Below are positions 8,748 through 17,165 of a DNA stretch of 64,000 nt, piece by piece. Each line of letters begins with the position of its first letter. Position 1 is the stretch's first letter. Under the pieces are notes generated by a model. The model worked only from the letters and a program-made list of their open reading frames with translations. It did not search any database and was not told the origin of the DNA. The position numbers and the translations under genes were made by a program. This DNA comes from Pseudobutyrivibrio sp. YE44 (GTDB lineage Bacteria > Bacillota > Clostridia > Lachnospirales > Lachnospiraceae), in assembly GCF_900104335.1 (NCBI RefSeq), contig NZ_FMXT01000013.1, positions 1 through 64,000 of the forward strand, in the 5' to 3' direction.

Positions 8748-9465
8748 CATCAACTCCGATAATTTGCCCCGTCATATAGGATGGGGCTTTTATTATGGCA
8801 AGAACCATGTCAGCAATCTCTGATGGCTGGCAGAAGCGACCAACAGGGATTTCTTCAGCTAATTCAGCTTTTTCCTCAGGGGAAAGCTGGCCATTCATAT
8901 CTGTATCAACAACCCCGCAGGCAATAGCATTGACAGCAATACCATTAGGAGCTAACTCCTTGGCAAGAGCTTTTGTGAAGGAGTTTACACCTCCCTTTGT
9001 GGCAGAGTATGCCACCTCGCAGCTGGCACCAACAGTACCCCACATAGAGCTGATATTGATGATGTTGCCAGCTTTATTTTTCACCATGTCAGGTACAACC
9101 ACCTTTGCGGTATAAAAAAGGGGTGAGAGATTTGTGCTGATTATACTGTTCCAATCCTCTACGGACATATCTGTTAATAATCCAATTGATGCCTTGCCGG
9201 CATTGTTTACAAGTACATCCACATGTCCAAGTTTTGTTAAGGCATCCTTGCAGGAGGTAATAGCGAACTCACTGTTGGCAATATCTCCCTGATAGGTGTA
9301 AATCTCGATTTTATATTTATCCTGAAGCTCGGCAGCAAGATCTTTTAGCATATCTATATTGCTGTGGCAAAAAAGAGCTAAGTGATATCCTTCAGCTGCT
9401 AGGGCAGTAGCTATTGCTTTTCCTATTCCTCGGCTTGCGCCTGTAATAATTGCAGTCTTTTTCAT
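8734..9465 (-). CDS. Short-chain dehydrogenase/reductase, FabG-like
   Basis: A 243-residue SDR. The cofactor motif TGASRGIGKA is at residues 8-17, NNAGKA near 87, the catalytic Ser in INISSMWG near 140 and YSATKGG (catalytic Tyr/Lys) near 153. The C-terminus GQIIGVDGGYI is typical of 3-oxoacyl-ACP reductases and related NAD(P)H-dependent oxidoreductases. It is a single gene, not in a fatty acid synthesis cluster, so a specialised reductase (YmfI/YgfF-like) is as likely as housekeeping FabG. The start at 9465 has AAGGAGA seven bases upstream. Confidence 0.85.
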   Translation of the reverse strand: MKKTAIITGASRGIGKAIATALAAEGYHLALFCHSNIDMLKDLAAELQDKYKIEIYTYQGDIANSEFAITSCKDALTKLGHVDVLVNNAGKASIGLLTDMSVEDWNSIISTNLSPLFYTAKVVVPDMVKNKAGNIINISSMWGTVGASCEVAYSATKGGVNSFTKALAKELAPNGIAVNAIACGVVDTDMNGQLSPEEKAELAEEIPVGRFCQPSEIADMVLAIIKAPSYMTGQIIGVDGGYI

Positions 9466-9537
9466 TGAAATCTCCTTGTTTTGCTAGGGAATTGCGTATA
9501 CTATTTATTAAATAAATATTAATAATCAGAAAACGTC

Positions 9538-9566
9538 TTGAGAAAAATATACTCTATTGCTATACT
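9538..9566 (+). promoter_or_regulatory. Sigma-A promoter of hpf
   Basis: TTGAGA (9538-9543), 17 bases, TATACT (9561-9566). The predicted transcript starts near 9573, giving a leader of about 85 nt. Confidence 0.75.
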
Positions 9567-9595
9567 ATTTACATAATAAATCAATTCCTCAAAAG

Positions 9596-9628
9596 AATAA
9601 ATATTTACTAAGGAGGAAGGTATTTATT
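9596..9628 (+). promoter_or_regulatory. Leader hairpin displaying an orphan Shine-Dalgarno
   Basis: AATAAATA (9596-9603) pairs with TATTTATT (9621-9628), with AAGGAGGAAGG in the loop. This strong site lies about 40 bases before the hpf ATG and has no start codon at normal distance; hpf has its own AAAGGTGG site near 9640. It could serve as a ribosome standby site. Confidence 0.4.
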
Positions 9629-9656
9629 AAATATTCGGTAAAGGTGGTACGACATC

Positions 9657-10190
9657 ATGAAAACTACAATCACAGGAAAGAACATCGAATTGACAGCAGG
9701 TCTTAAGGACGCAGTGGAGGAGCGTTTTAAGAAGTTAGACAAATATTTTAACAAAGACACAGAAGCCATTGTTACATTAGACGTGGAGAAGGGACGTCAG
9801 AAAATAGAAGTTACAATCCCTATGAAGGGAAGCTACTTGAGAGCTGAAGAGGTTACTTCAGATATGTATGCTTCAATCGAGGCAGTTACAAATACTCTTG
9901 AGGCACAGTTAAAGAAGCACAGAAATAAAATTATTGATAGAAAGCAGTCTGATTCAAGAGTTATTTTTGCTCAGGATTTCATTGAGGAAAAGGTTAACGA
10001 TGAGGAGAAAATCCAGATCATTCGTAAGAAGACCTTCGATATGAAGCCAATGTATGCTGAGGATGCTTGCCTTGAAATGGAAATGCTTGGACATGATTTC
10101 TTCATGTTCCGCAACGCTGATACAGATGAAATCAACGTTGTTTACAAGAGAAAGAACGGAGCATACGGTTTGATTGAGCCAGAGTTCTAA
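9657..10190 (+). CDS. hpf: Long-form ribosome hibernation promoting factor
   Basis: A 177-residue long HPF. Residues 1-100 are the YfiA/RaiA-type domain that sits in the 30S decoding centre (ITGKNIELTAGLKDAVEERF). Residues about 120-177 are the C-terminal dimerisation domain (KTFDMKPMYAEDACLEMEML, ending GAYGLIEPEF) that joins two ribosomes into 100S particles in Firmicutes. The gene is monocistronic with its own strong promoter and an AT-rich leader. Growth-phase control is expected from family knowledge but not visible in the sequence. Confidence 0.95.
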   Translation: MKTTITGKNIELTAGLKDAVEERFKKLDKYFNKDTEAIVTLDVEKGRQKIEVTIPMKGSYLRAEEVTSDMYASIEAVTNTLEAQLKKHRNKIIDRKQSDSRVIFAQDFIEEKVNDEEKIQIIRKKTFDMKPMYAEDACLEMEMLGHDFFMFRNADTDEINVVYKRKNGAYGLIEPEF

Positions 10191-10229
10191 AGTTCGTAAT
10201 TTGATAAAAAATTAAACAATGATTATTAA

Positions 10230-10278
10230 CCTCCGGTTGATATAATGCGAATTACTATTCACATGTATTGATCGGAGG
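10230..10278 (+). promoter_or_regulatory. Hairpin masking the ribosome site of the XRE regulator
   Basis: CCTCCG (10230-10235) is complementary to CGGAGG (10273-10278), which is the ribosome binding site. A TATAAT (10241-10246) lies between the arms, so transcripts starting there lack the masking arm while read-through from hpf would carry it. The -35 is poor. Confidence 0.45.
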
Positions 10279-10285
10279 TGTTTTT

Positions 10286-11194
10286 ATGAAGAAAATTAGT
10301 TTCGGGAAATATTTGGAATGGATGAGAAAGGAGCTTAAACTTACCCAGCAACAGTTGGCGGATATGGTGAATTGTGCCATATCTACCATTTCAAGAATTG
10401 AGTCAGGAAAGGATTTGGTGAGTCGGAGAATTTTCAATGAACTTAATCGCATCTTTGAGTCCATGGGGTTAATATATGATGAAATATGGATGGAAAGTAT
10501 TTTTGAGTTTAAGAGAGCTCGCAAGGAATTGATGGATGCAATCAAGAAAGGGAGATTGGAAGAACTGGAAAGGAAAATGGATATCTTTAAGAATCTTATG
10601 GAAAAGCATGAGAATGACAGCGATGCTGAGGATATTCAATACTATGTTTTGGGACATCTTATTTCAACAAGAAAGCAGGGACTAACAATTGAGGCGTTTT
10701 TAGAAGAAGCAATAAAAATCTTTGAGATAAGGCGAAAAATACCAAGATTAGAGGATATCTCAAAGGTATATCTTACTCAGATAGAGTATCAACTTCTTTA
10801 TTATATGGCAGAGGCATATATGGTTAAGGGGGATCTTGAACAGTCTGAATTGATATTCAAAGGACTTATCTCTAATGAAATGGATGAAAGAAGTCCTATG
10901 ATTCAAGAAAGATATGTGGAGCTTTCTTCTGCCTTGGCAAAGATATGTATTGCCAAGAAGGAATATGGTACTGCCAAGGAATGCTTAGCATATGTATTTA
11001 ACGAGTATCTTCAAAGTAATGATACGCGAACGCTGTTTAACAATTTGGTGGTTCATGGAGAACTGTGCAGCACCATAGGAGATTTTAAGGGGGCACGTCT
11101 TATAGATAATTTCCTCCAGGCTACCCAGAATTTGATGGGGCATATGCAACAGACTTACCAGCTAAAAAAAGATGTGGAAGGACGACTATTGTAA
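10286..11194 (+). CDS. XRE-family HTH regulator with helical-repeat C-terminus (RRNPP-like)
   Basis: A 302-residue protein. Residues about 5-60 form a Cro/CI HTH (KLTQQQLADMVNCAISTISRIESG), and the remaining 240 residues are all-helical in a TPR-like pattern. This is the plan of Rgg/PlcR/ComR-type regulators, some of which bind secreted peptides. ATG 10286 is chosen over the in-frame codon at 10268 because GGAGGTG ends five bases before it. No short peptide gene with a hydrophobic leader was found beside it, so the ligand, if any, is unknown. The next gene, ddl, starts 63 bases downstream and may be cotranscribed. Confidence 0.7.
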   Translation: MKKISFGKYLEWMRKELKLTQQQLADMVNCAISTISRIESGKDLVSRRIFNELNRIFESMGLIYDEIWMESIFEFKRARKELMDAIKKGRLEELERKMDIFKNLMEKHENDSDAEDIQYYVLGHLISTRKQGLTIEAFLEEAIKIFEIRRKIPRLEDISKVYLTQIEYQLLYYMAEAYMVKGDLEQSELIFKGLISNEMDERSPMIQERYVELSSALAKICIAKKEYGTAKECLAYVFNEYLQSNDTRTLFNNLVVHGELCSTIGDFKGARLIDNFLQATQNLMGHMQQTYQLKKDVEGRLL

Positions 11195-11257
11195 TTTTTT
11201 AGAAAAAATACTATATTAACTCGGTAGGAATTTGAAATATATGAAGAAGAGGTAATT

Positions 11258-12298
11258 ATGAATATAGTAGTTTTATCTGGTGGTCTTAGTTCTGAGAGAG
11301 ATGTTTCTTTCAAGTCAGGAACAATGGTCGCTAAGGCCCTTCGCAACAGAGGGCATAAGGCATTAGTTTTAGATGTCTTTATGGGATTTAAGGATAAGGA
11401 ATGTGATATTGACGATATCTTCGAGAATAGCGAAGAATACTCTGTAAAGATTGAAAACATTCCAACAGATGCACCTGATCTTAAGGCAATTAAGGCCAGC
11501 CGTGCAGACAAGAGCGAAAGCTTCTTTGGTCCAAATGTAATTCGTATCTGCCAGAAGGCTGACATTGTTTTCATGTCACTTCACGGTGGAGATGGGGAAA
11601 GCGGTAAGGTTCAGGCTGCCCTTGATTTATTTGGAATCAAATACACTGGAAATGATTATCTTTCAAGTGCAATTGCTATGGATAAGCAGATGACAAAGGA
11701 ATTCTTTATCAGAGCAGGAGTTCCAACACCAGCAGGTGTTTCTCTTAAGAAGTCAAAGAGAAAGGGCTTCACTTTTGACAAGTATCCATGCATTGTTAAG
11801 CCAAACTGCGGTGGTTCTTCAATTGGTGTTACAATTGTTGAATCTAAAGAGGAGCTTGACGCTGCCCTTGATGCTGCATTTGAATGGGAAGATGAAGTTG
11901 TAATCGAGCAGTTTATTAAGGGACGTGAGTTCTCGGATGGTGTTATTGAAGGAAAGGCACTTCCAATCATTGAGATAGCTCCAAAGCAGGGCTTCTATGA
12001 TTACAAGAACAAATATGCAGCAGGTTCTGCTGTAGAGACTTGCCCAGCTCAGATTAGCCGTAAGGCTACTGAGAAAATGCAGAAATATGCGGTTGCTGCA
12101 TTCAAGGCATTAGGTCTTACAACTTATGCAAGAATGGATTTCATGATGGATGAGAAGGAAAACATTTACTGTTTAGAGGCTAACACTCTTCCCGGAATGA
12201 CACCTACAAGCTTACTTCCTCAGGAGGCTGCAGTTATTGGTATGAACTTTGAGGATTTATGTGAGCATTTGATAAAGGTATCTTTAAAGAAATACTAA
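11258..12298 (+). CDS. ddl: D-alanine--D-alanine ligase
   Basis: A 346-residue ATP-grasp ligase making D-Ala-D-Ala for peptidoglycan. Visible family motifs are VLSGGLSSERDVS (start), SLHGGDGESG near 108, VKPNCGGSSIGVTI near 183, the YDYKNKY loop near 249 and EANTLPGMTPTSLLPQ near 310. The Tyr-containing loop is typical of D-Ala-D-Ala rather than D-Ala-D-Lac enzymes. The start follows GAAGAGG. murF follows 42 bases downstream, so the product passes straight to the next enzyme in the same operon. Confidence 0.95.
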   Translation: MNIVVLSGGLSSERDVSFKSGTMVAKALRNRGHKALVLDVFMGFKDKECDIDDIFENSEEYSVKIENIPTDAPDLKAIKASRADKSESFFGPNVIRICQKADIVFMSLHGGDGESGKVQAALDLFGIKYTGNDYLSSAIAMDKQMTKEFFIRAGVPTPAGVSLKKSKRKGFTFDKYPCIVKPNCGGSSIGVTIVESKEELDAALDAAFEWEDEVVIEQFIKGREFSDGVIEGKALPIIEIAPKQGFYDYKNKYAAGSAVETCPAQISRKATEKMQKYAVAAFKALGLTTYARMDFMMDEKENIYCLEANTLPGMTPTSLLPQEAAVIGMNFEDLCEHLIKVSLKKY

Positions 12299-12340
12299 TT
12301 ATTTAGTTTGCGGTAGTTGAGATTTAGAGAGAAGTAATAT

Positions 12341-13720
12341 ATGAAAAACATGACACTAAAAAAGGTTGCTCAAGCGGTTAATGGGCAGCTGATATTACCT
12401 GAAGGCGGCCAGGATCTTGCGGATAGAGTTATTATGGGCGCAGTCAATGACAACAGAAAAGTTGAAGAGGATTTTCTTTTCATACCAATGGTTGGTGCGA
12501 GAGTAGATGGCCATGATTTTATTGAGGACGCTTTCTCCAAAGGCGCTTTAGCAACTTTGGCTGAAAAAAAGCTTGATAATCCATCTGGCCCTTATATTCT
12601 TGTAGAGGACACAAAGCTTGCCCTTAAGCAGCTTGCAACAGCCTATAGAATGGAGCTTAGCATCCCTATTATTGGCGTAATTGGCAGCGTTGGAAAGACC
12701 AGTACAAAAGAGATGATTTCTTCAGTGCTTGAAACCAGATTTTCTGTACTTAAAACAGATGGAAATTTCAATAACGAAATAGGCTTACCACTTACAATTT
12801 GCCGTATTAGAGATGAGCATCAGGTAGCTGTTGTTGAAATGGGAATATCTGATTTTGGTGAAATGCATCGCTTAGGTGATATTGCAAAGCCAGATATTGT
12901 TGTTATGACAAATATTGGTCAGTGTCATTTGGAATTCTTAAAGGATAGAGATGGAATACTGAAGGCTAAAACTGAGGTATTTGAACATATGCCAAAGGAT
13001 GGCATAGTTATCCTTAATGGTGACGATGACAAGCTTATTGATGCTGACACTCTTGGTCGCAAGAAGGTGTTCTATGGCTTTAATGGTCAAGAGTTTAGCG
13101 CTACTGAGGTTACACCAGAAGGAATGTCAGCAACAAAGGCAACAATTTCTGTTATGGGTGAAACCTTCCAGGCTACAATACCACTTCCTGGTATACACAA
13201 TGTTGCTAATGGCCTTGCAGCAGCTGCTGTAGGAACTCAGCTTGGACTTGGTATCGAGGATATAAAGAAAGGTTTGGAGAAAGCAGAAACTATCTCTGGA
13301 CGTAATAACATCATTAATGTACGTGATATCACAATCATTGATGATTGCTACAATGCAAATCCTGTATCTATGAAGGCTTCAATTGAGGTTCTTGGAAAGG
13401 CACCAGCTCGTTCAATTGCTGTTCTTGGAGACATGGGTGAGCTTGGTGAAGACGAGCGTAAGCTTCACTATGAAATTGGACAGTATTTAGAAGAAAATCA
13501 CATCGGCTACGTATTTACCGTTGGTGATCTTTCAGAAGAGATTAACAAGGCTCTCAGCCAAAAGAATAGCTCTTGCATGGCTCATCACTACGCTACAGTA
13601 GATGCCATGTTGGAAGACTTGATTCCAATTATTCGTGGTGGTGACACCATTCTGGTGAAGGCGTCACACTTCATGAACTTCTCCACAGTTGTGGAGGCCA
13701 TCAAGGCAAAGTTTAACTAG
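12341..13720 (+). CDS. murF: UDP-MurNAc-tripeptide--D-Ala-D-Ala ligase
   Basis: A 459-residue Mur ligase. The ATP loop is GVIGSVGKTSTKEM (about 112-125), followed by the GNFNNEIGLPLTI segment characteristic of MurF and the AVVEMGIS motif. The C-terminal part has DCYNANPVSM and AVLGDMGELG, also MurF hallmarks. It adds the D-Ala-D-Ala made by Ddl to the UDP-MurNAc tripeptide in the cytoplasm. It is the last gene of the ddl-murF unit, followed by a strong terminator. Confidence 0.95.
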   Translation: MKNMTLKKVAQAVNGQLILPEGGQDLADRVIMGAVNDNRKVEEDFLFIPMVGARVDGHDFIEDAFSKGALATLAEKKLDNPSGPYILVEDTKLALKQLATAYRMELSIPIIGVIGSVGKTSTKEMISSVLETRFSVLKTDGNFNNEIGLPLTICRIRDEHQVAVVEMGISDFGEMHRLGDIAKPDIVVMTNIGQCHLEFLKDRDGILKAKTEVFEHMPKDGIVILNGDDDKLIDADTLGRKKVFYGFNGQEFSATEVTPEGMSATKATISVMGETFQATIPLPGIHNVANGLAAAAVGTQLGLGIEDIKKGLEKAETISGRNNIINVRDITIIDDCYNANPVSMKASIEVLGKAPARSIAVLGDMGELGEDERKLHYEIGQYLEENHIGYVFTVGDLSEEINKALSQKNSSCMAHHYATVDAMLEDLIPIIRGGDTILVKASHFMNFSTVVEAIKAKFN

Positions 13721-13726
13721 TCTATA

Positions 13727-13757
13727 AAAGAACTACATCTCCTGATGTAGTTCTTTT
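13727..13757 (+). terminator. Terminator of ddl-murF
   Basis: AAGAACTACATC / GATGTAGTTCTT stem followed by T6. Confidence 0.9.
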
Positions 13758-13760
13758 TTG

Positions 13761-13794
13761 GGTAAAAAAAATGACCTCAGCCAAAGGCTGAGGT
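13761..13794 (-). terminator. Terminator of veg
   Basis: On the minus strand GACCTCAGCC-TTT-GGCTGAGGTC is followed by a T-rich run (13769-13762). It sits back to back with the murF terminator. Confidence 0.9.
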
Positions 13795-13818
13795 CTCGAG
13801 ATCATTATGAAATTTTAA

Positions 13819-14058
13819 CTAGCAAAGTTTCATGCGAATTTCTTTAGTAATTATGTCTGTATAGCTAAAGGATAATAATTGCGATGGACATGTCTCGGTG
13901 TCGTCAACTAATATAGTAAAAACACTTGGGTAAGCCTCTTGAATAACACCTTGCTGGATGTCTACCTTGTTACGTCCTTTGTCTAACTGAATAACAACTC
14001 TACTACCGCACTGCGATCTAACAGATTCGCGCACCTTGTCGAAGTCCTCGCGTTCCAT
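13819..14058 (-). CDS. veg: Veg family protein
   Basis: A 79-residue small beta-rich protein of the Veg/DUF1021 family (CGSRVVIQLDKGRNKVDIQQ, then PSVFTILVDD and FSYTDIITKEIRM). In Bacillus subtilis Veg stimulates biofilm formation; its molecular role is unclear. The frame extends to 14100, but ATG 14058 is chosen because AAGGGGGAGA lies just upstream, and the shorter product matches the usual Veg length. A very good promoter precedes it. Confidence 0.85.
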   Translation of the reverse strand: MEREDFDKVRESVRSQCGSRVVIQLDKGRNKVDIQQGVIQEAYPSVFTILVDDTETCPSQLLSFSYTDIITKEIRMKLC

Positions 14059-14118
14059 GATGTCTCCCCCTTTTCTAGCAAATAATTGCATTATTAGCAA
14101 TTTACTCTTGCTGAAAAG

Positions 14119-14147
14119 ATTTTACCATTTTTTGTATAATTTGTCAA
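14119..14147 (-). promoter_or_regulatory. Promoter of veg
   Basis: On the minus strand: TTGACA (14147-14142), 17 bases, TAAAAT (14124-14119). Veg is known for a very strong promoter in Bacillus, and this near-consensus site fits. Confidence 0.8.
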
Positions 14148-14314
14148 AATTTATCCCGAGTTTTTTGCATATTTATGATAAAAAATAGCCTAGAAACCCC
14201 CGAAATGTTACGGACTATAACGTTTATTAAATTACAATTAAAGTTATTTGATATGACGCCAGTTGACAACATATTCATCCAATTTGAGTATATATACATA
14301 ATGAAGGTATTTAT

Positions 14315-14343
14315 TTGATAATTGCCCTGTACTCCTTTATAAT
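14315..14343 (+). promoter_or_regulatory. Promoter of plsC
   Basis: TTGATA (14315-14320), exactly 17 bases, TATAAT (14338-14343). It overlaps the open frame upstream of plsC and so supports the start at 14375. The rest of the veg-plsC gap (14148-14314) shows no gene. Confidence 0.75.
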
Positions 14344-14374
14344 TCATAGTGTAGATACACATTTGGAGGTCATA

Positions 14375-15106
14375 ATGATTAGAACATTACTTGCATTAAT
14401 ATTCGTTGTTATATTCTTGATAGTTAGTATCCCAATATGGGGTCTCTTATTTATCCTTGGTTTATTCAACAAGAAAGCTAAGGATAGAATTGGTTATAAA
14501 TGTGTTGCTTGGGCTTTCGGCGTTGTAGCTTTTTTAGGCGGTGCAAGATACCAAGTTAAGGGGTTAGAAAACATCCCTAAGGATACACCAGTTCTTTACA
14601 TTGGAAACCACCAGAGTTTCTTCGATGTAATTCTCGGCTATCATCTTTGCCCACCAGTTACTGGCTTCCTTTCAAAGCAGACCTTTGAAAAGGTTCCACT
14701 TCTTAACGTTTGGATGAAGATGAACTATTGCCTTTTCCTTACTAGAACAAATCCTCGACAGGATTTAAAGCTTATTATTCAGGCTCAGGAATTTATTAAG
14801 CAGGGCGTTTCAATGTTTGTTTTCCCTGAAGGAACTCGTTCAAAAACTGGCGAGATGGCACCTTTCCACGAGGCATCTCTTAAGATTGCCACAAAGACAG
14901 GATGCCCAATCATCCCTGTGGCTTTTACCAACACCAGAGAAGTTTTTGAGACTCACTTGCCTCGCATGAAGAAAACAAAAGTTATCATCACCTTCTGTCC
15001 ACCGGTGGATCCTAACGCACTTGAGGGCGAAGACAAAAAACATCCAGGAGTATACGTACAAAAAAACATTCAGGCCCAGCTGGATGAGGATGCAAAGCTA
15101 TTATAG
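14375..15106 (+). CDS. plsC: 1-acyl-sn-glycerol-3-phosphate acyltransferase
   Basis: A 243-residue membrane acyltransferase. An N-terminal hydrophobic anchor (about 2-30) is followed by the catalytic NHQSFFD motif (HX4D) near residue 79 and FPEGTRS near 150, which binds the phosphate of lysophosphatidic acid. It makes phosphatidic acid, the precursor of all membrane phospholipids. ATG 14375 is chosen because TGGAGGT lies 5 bases upstream and the promoter covers the longer frame. It is monocistronic, with a clear terminator. Confidence 0.92.
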   Translation: MIRTLLALIFVVIFLIVSIPIWGLLFILGLFNKKAKDRIGYKCVAWAFGVVAFLGGARYQVKGLENIPKDTPVLYIGNHQSFFDVILGYHLCPPVTGFLSKQTFEKVPLLNVWMKMNYCLFLTRTNPRQDLKLIIQAQEFIKQGVSMFVFPEGTRSKTGEMAPFHEASLKIATKTGCPIIPVAFTNTREVFETHLPRMKKTKVIITFCPPVDPNALEGEDKKHPGVYVQKNIQAQLDEDAKLL

Positions 15107-15164
15107 ATTCTTACTGGCAATTCCTTGTTCTGCCAGCAAGAAGTCATAGGTTTTTGATTATTGT

Positions 15165-15194
15165 GGATTCTAGATTTTCTAGAATCCATTTTTA
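15165..15194 (+). terminator. Terminator of plsC
   Basis: GGATTCTAG / CTAGAATCC stem with a 5-base loop, then ATTTTTATTTT. Confidence 0.85.
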
Positions 15195-15341
15195 TTTTCA
15201 GAGGAAAGGGTTATTTGAACAATACTTGAAAAAACGGTGATATTCCTTGAAATGACAAGGTTAAATTAGTATCATAATATAGAATCAATAGAGAATTTTA
15301 TACTAGATATAGGGTTTATCTGGTATTTGGAGATAATGTTT

Positions 15342-16439
15342 ATGAAGTGTAACAAGTTTTTTAAGGCATCCTTATGCATAGTGGTTTCGGTATGTCTGTT
15401 GGCATCGGATTCCACTACCTCTAAGGCGGTCCGTTCTATTTCAGAGATTGAGGCCGAGCAGGATTCCCTTCAAGAGGAAATCGATACTTTGGATGCTGAT
15501 TTATATAACTTGGTTAGTCAGATAACCGAGATTAACACAGCTATTAGTGAGACTGAGGCAGAAATTGCCGACACAGAGGTGGCACTAGCAGATGCTACTG
15601 AAGCCAGAAATCAACAATACGAGGCGATGAAGCTTCGAATCAAGTACATGTACGAAAAGGAAGATGAAAGCCTTTTCGAAATGCTTGTTTCATCAAAGTC
15701 AATCACACAGTTTTTAAATAAAATCGAGTATGCCAGCCAGGTATACGATTATGACCAGCAAAAGCTTGAGCAGTTTATTGCTACTCAAAATGAAATTGAA
15801 GAATTGAGCACTGCACTTGCAGAGGAGAAAGCATCTCTTGAGACTTCCAAGACTGAGCTTAAGACTCAGGAGGCTGCCCTTGAAACAATGGTAGCTGAAA
15901 AGCGTGGAGAGATGGATGATCTTGATGCAGAGCTTAAGGAAGCAAAGGAAATTGCAGCTAGAGAGGCAGCCCTTCGAGCAGCTAGAGAGGCGGCAGCTAG
16001 AGCAGCAGCTGGCGGCACCTCAGGCGAGGTTAGATCTACTGGTGGCTACAATGTTAACGGTGATTTGAATCCAGGCAAAACAACTGGCATCAGTGGTTCA
16101 AGTGTTGTTTCCTATGCAAATCAGTTTGTTGGAAACAGATATGTTTGGGGTGGAAATTCCCTTACAGAAGGTTGCGATTGTTCTGGTTTCGTACAGGGAG
16201 TTCTTGCAAACTTCGGTATTAACTATGGTTCAAGAATGACTTCTGGTTCCTTCAGACACGTTGGAAACGAAGTTAGTTACAATTACATGCAGCCAGGTGA
16301 CATTGTTTGTTACCCTGGACACGTTGCGATTTATGCAGGCGGAGGCCTGATTGTTGAAGCTCAAAGTACTGCTACAGGTATTACGAACTATCGTCCTGTT
16401 ACCTGCCATTCAATTATTACAATTCGAAGGGTACTATGA
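15342..16439 (+). CDS. Secreted PcsB-like coiled-coil NlpC/P60 peptidoglycan hydrolase
   Basis: A 365-residue exported protein. A signal peptide (about 1-30) is followed by a long coiled coil (about 32-220) ending in an Ala/Arg/Glu-rich linker. A C-terminal NlpC/P60 domain follows: the catalytic Cys is in CDCSGF and the His in GHVAIYAGG. Coiled coil plus hydrolase is the plan of PcsB/CwlO-type enzymes, which cut stem peptides during cell separation and are often controlled by FtsEX. The start is placed at ATG 15342 (GGAG nine bases upstream); ATG 15336 is possible. It overlaps the next gene by 4 bases. Confidence 0.85.
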   Translation: MKCNKFFKASLCIVVSVCLLASDSTTSKAVRSISEIEAEQDSLQEEIDTLDADLYNLVSQITEINTAISETEAEIADTEVALADATEARNQQYEAMKLRIKYMYEKEDESLFEMLVSSKSITQFLNKIEYASQVYDYDQQKLEQFIATQNEIEELSTALAEEKASLETSKTELKTQEAALETMVAEKRGEMDDLDAELKEAKEIAAREAALRAAREAAARAAAGGTSGEVRSTGGYNVNGDLNPGKTTGISGSSVVSYANQFVGNRYVWGGNSLTEGCDCSGFVQGVLANFGINYGSRMTSGSFRHVGNEVSYNYMQPGDIVCYPGHVAIYAGGGLIVEAQSTATGITNYRPVTCHSIITIRRVL

Positions 16440-17164
16440 TAATCAAAAAATATGCAAAACCTATAATTCTGATAATGTGCGTTGCCGTGATGGTATACGC
16501 ACTTATTTCTATGAGTGAAGGTAGAGGTCCGGTAAAGTATCAGGAGCATTTACAGGATACGGCGGTCACAATAGATGGCGAAGATGTCACCTTTGAAGAT
16601 TTAGCCTTTTACATTCTGTTTGAAGAAGAAAAGGTGGAAGAGCAGGCTAAGATCTATAATTCTGACTACACCAAGGATTATTGGAATCTTCATACCAACG
16701 ATACTTTCATCCAGGAGGAAGCCAAGGATGTAGTTATGGGGATGGCAATTCACGATCATCTTTTTTATCAGTTGGCAGTGGAGGAAGGCCTAGACAAACT
16801 TGACGCAAAAGAGGAAGAGGATTTAAAGTATCGACAGACAGATTTTTGGGAGGACCTTTTGGATATCCAATGGGAAAAGCTTCCTTGTGACGAAGAAACA
16901 ATAAATGAACAGATTCGCATAGCTGCAATCGCAGAGAAATATCAAAATAAGCTGGCAGATAAGGAAGGGCCAAGTCGTGCAGCTTACAAATACGATGGCT
17001 ATTATTATAGTCTCATTAAAGATGAGCATGATATTAAAATAAACAAAAAGCTTTGGGATAAATTTGTCCTTGGTGATGTTACGCTTAAGCATTCAAAGAT
17101 AAATTATATAAATGGTTTGACAAATGAGGACAAGGAAAAGAGCAAAGAGAAAGAAGGCAATTGA
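16436..17164 (+). CDS. Membrane-anchored extracytoplasmic protein of unknown function
   Basis: A 242-residue protein I do not recognise with confidence. One N-terminal membrane segment (about 8-27) is followed by an acidic, helical extracytoplasmic domain. The segment TVDGE-like AVTIDGEDVTFEDLAFYIL and the repeated helices after it recall the N-terminal domain of SurA/PrsA-type foldases, but no rotamase domain is present. The stop-start overlap (ATGA) with the NlpC/P60 gene implies a linked role, perhaps as a chaperone or regulator of that hydrolase; this is inference. The C-terminus is Lys/Glu-rich. Confidence 0.5.
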   Translation: MIIKKYAKPIILIMCVAVMVYALISMSEGRGPVKYQEHLQDTAVTIDGEDVTFEDLAFYILFEEEKVEEQAKIYNSDYTKDYWNLHTNDTFIQEEAKDVVMGMAIHDHLFYQLAVEEGLDKLDAKEEEDLKYRQTDFWEDLLDIQWEKLPCDEETINEQIRIAAIAEKYQNKLADKEGPSRAAYKYDGYYYSLIKDEHDIKINKKLWDKFVLGDVTLKHSKINYINGLTNEDKEKSKEKEGN

Positions 17165-17165
17165 A

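Noticed and set aside
9466-9656. A raiA-type structured RNA upstream of hpf
   Set aside because: The gap is only 190 bases, AT-rich, and shows a plain promoter plus one small hairpin, not the large multi-stem RNA.
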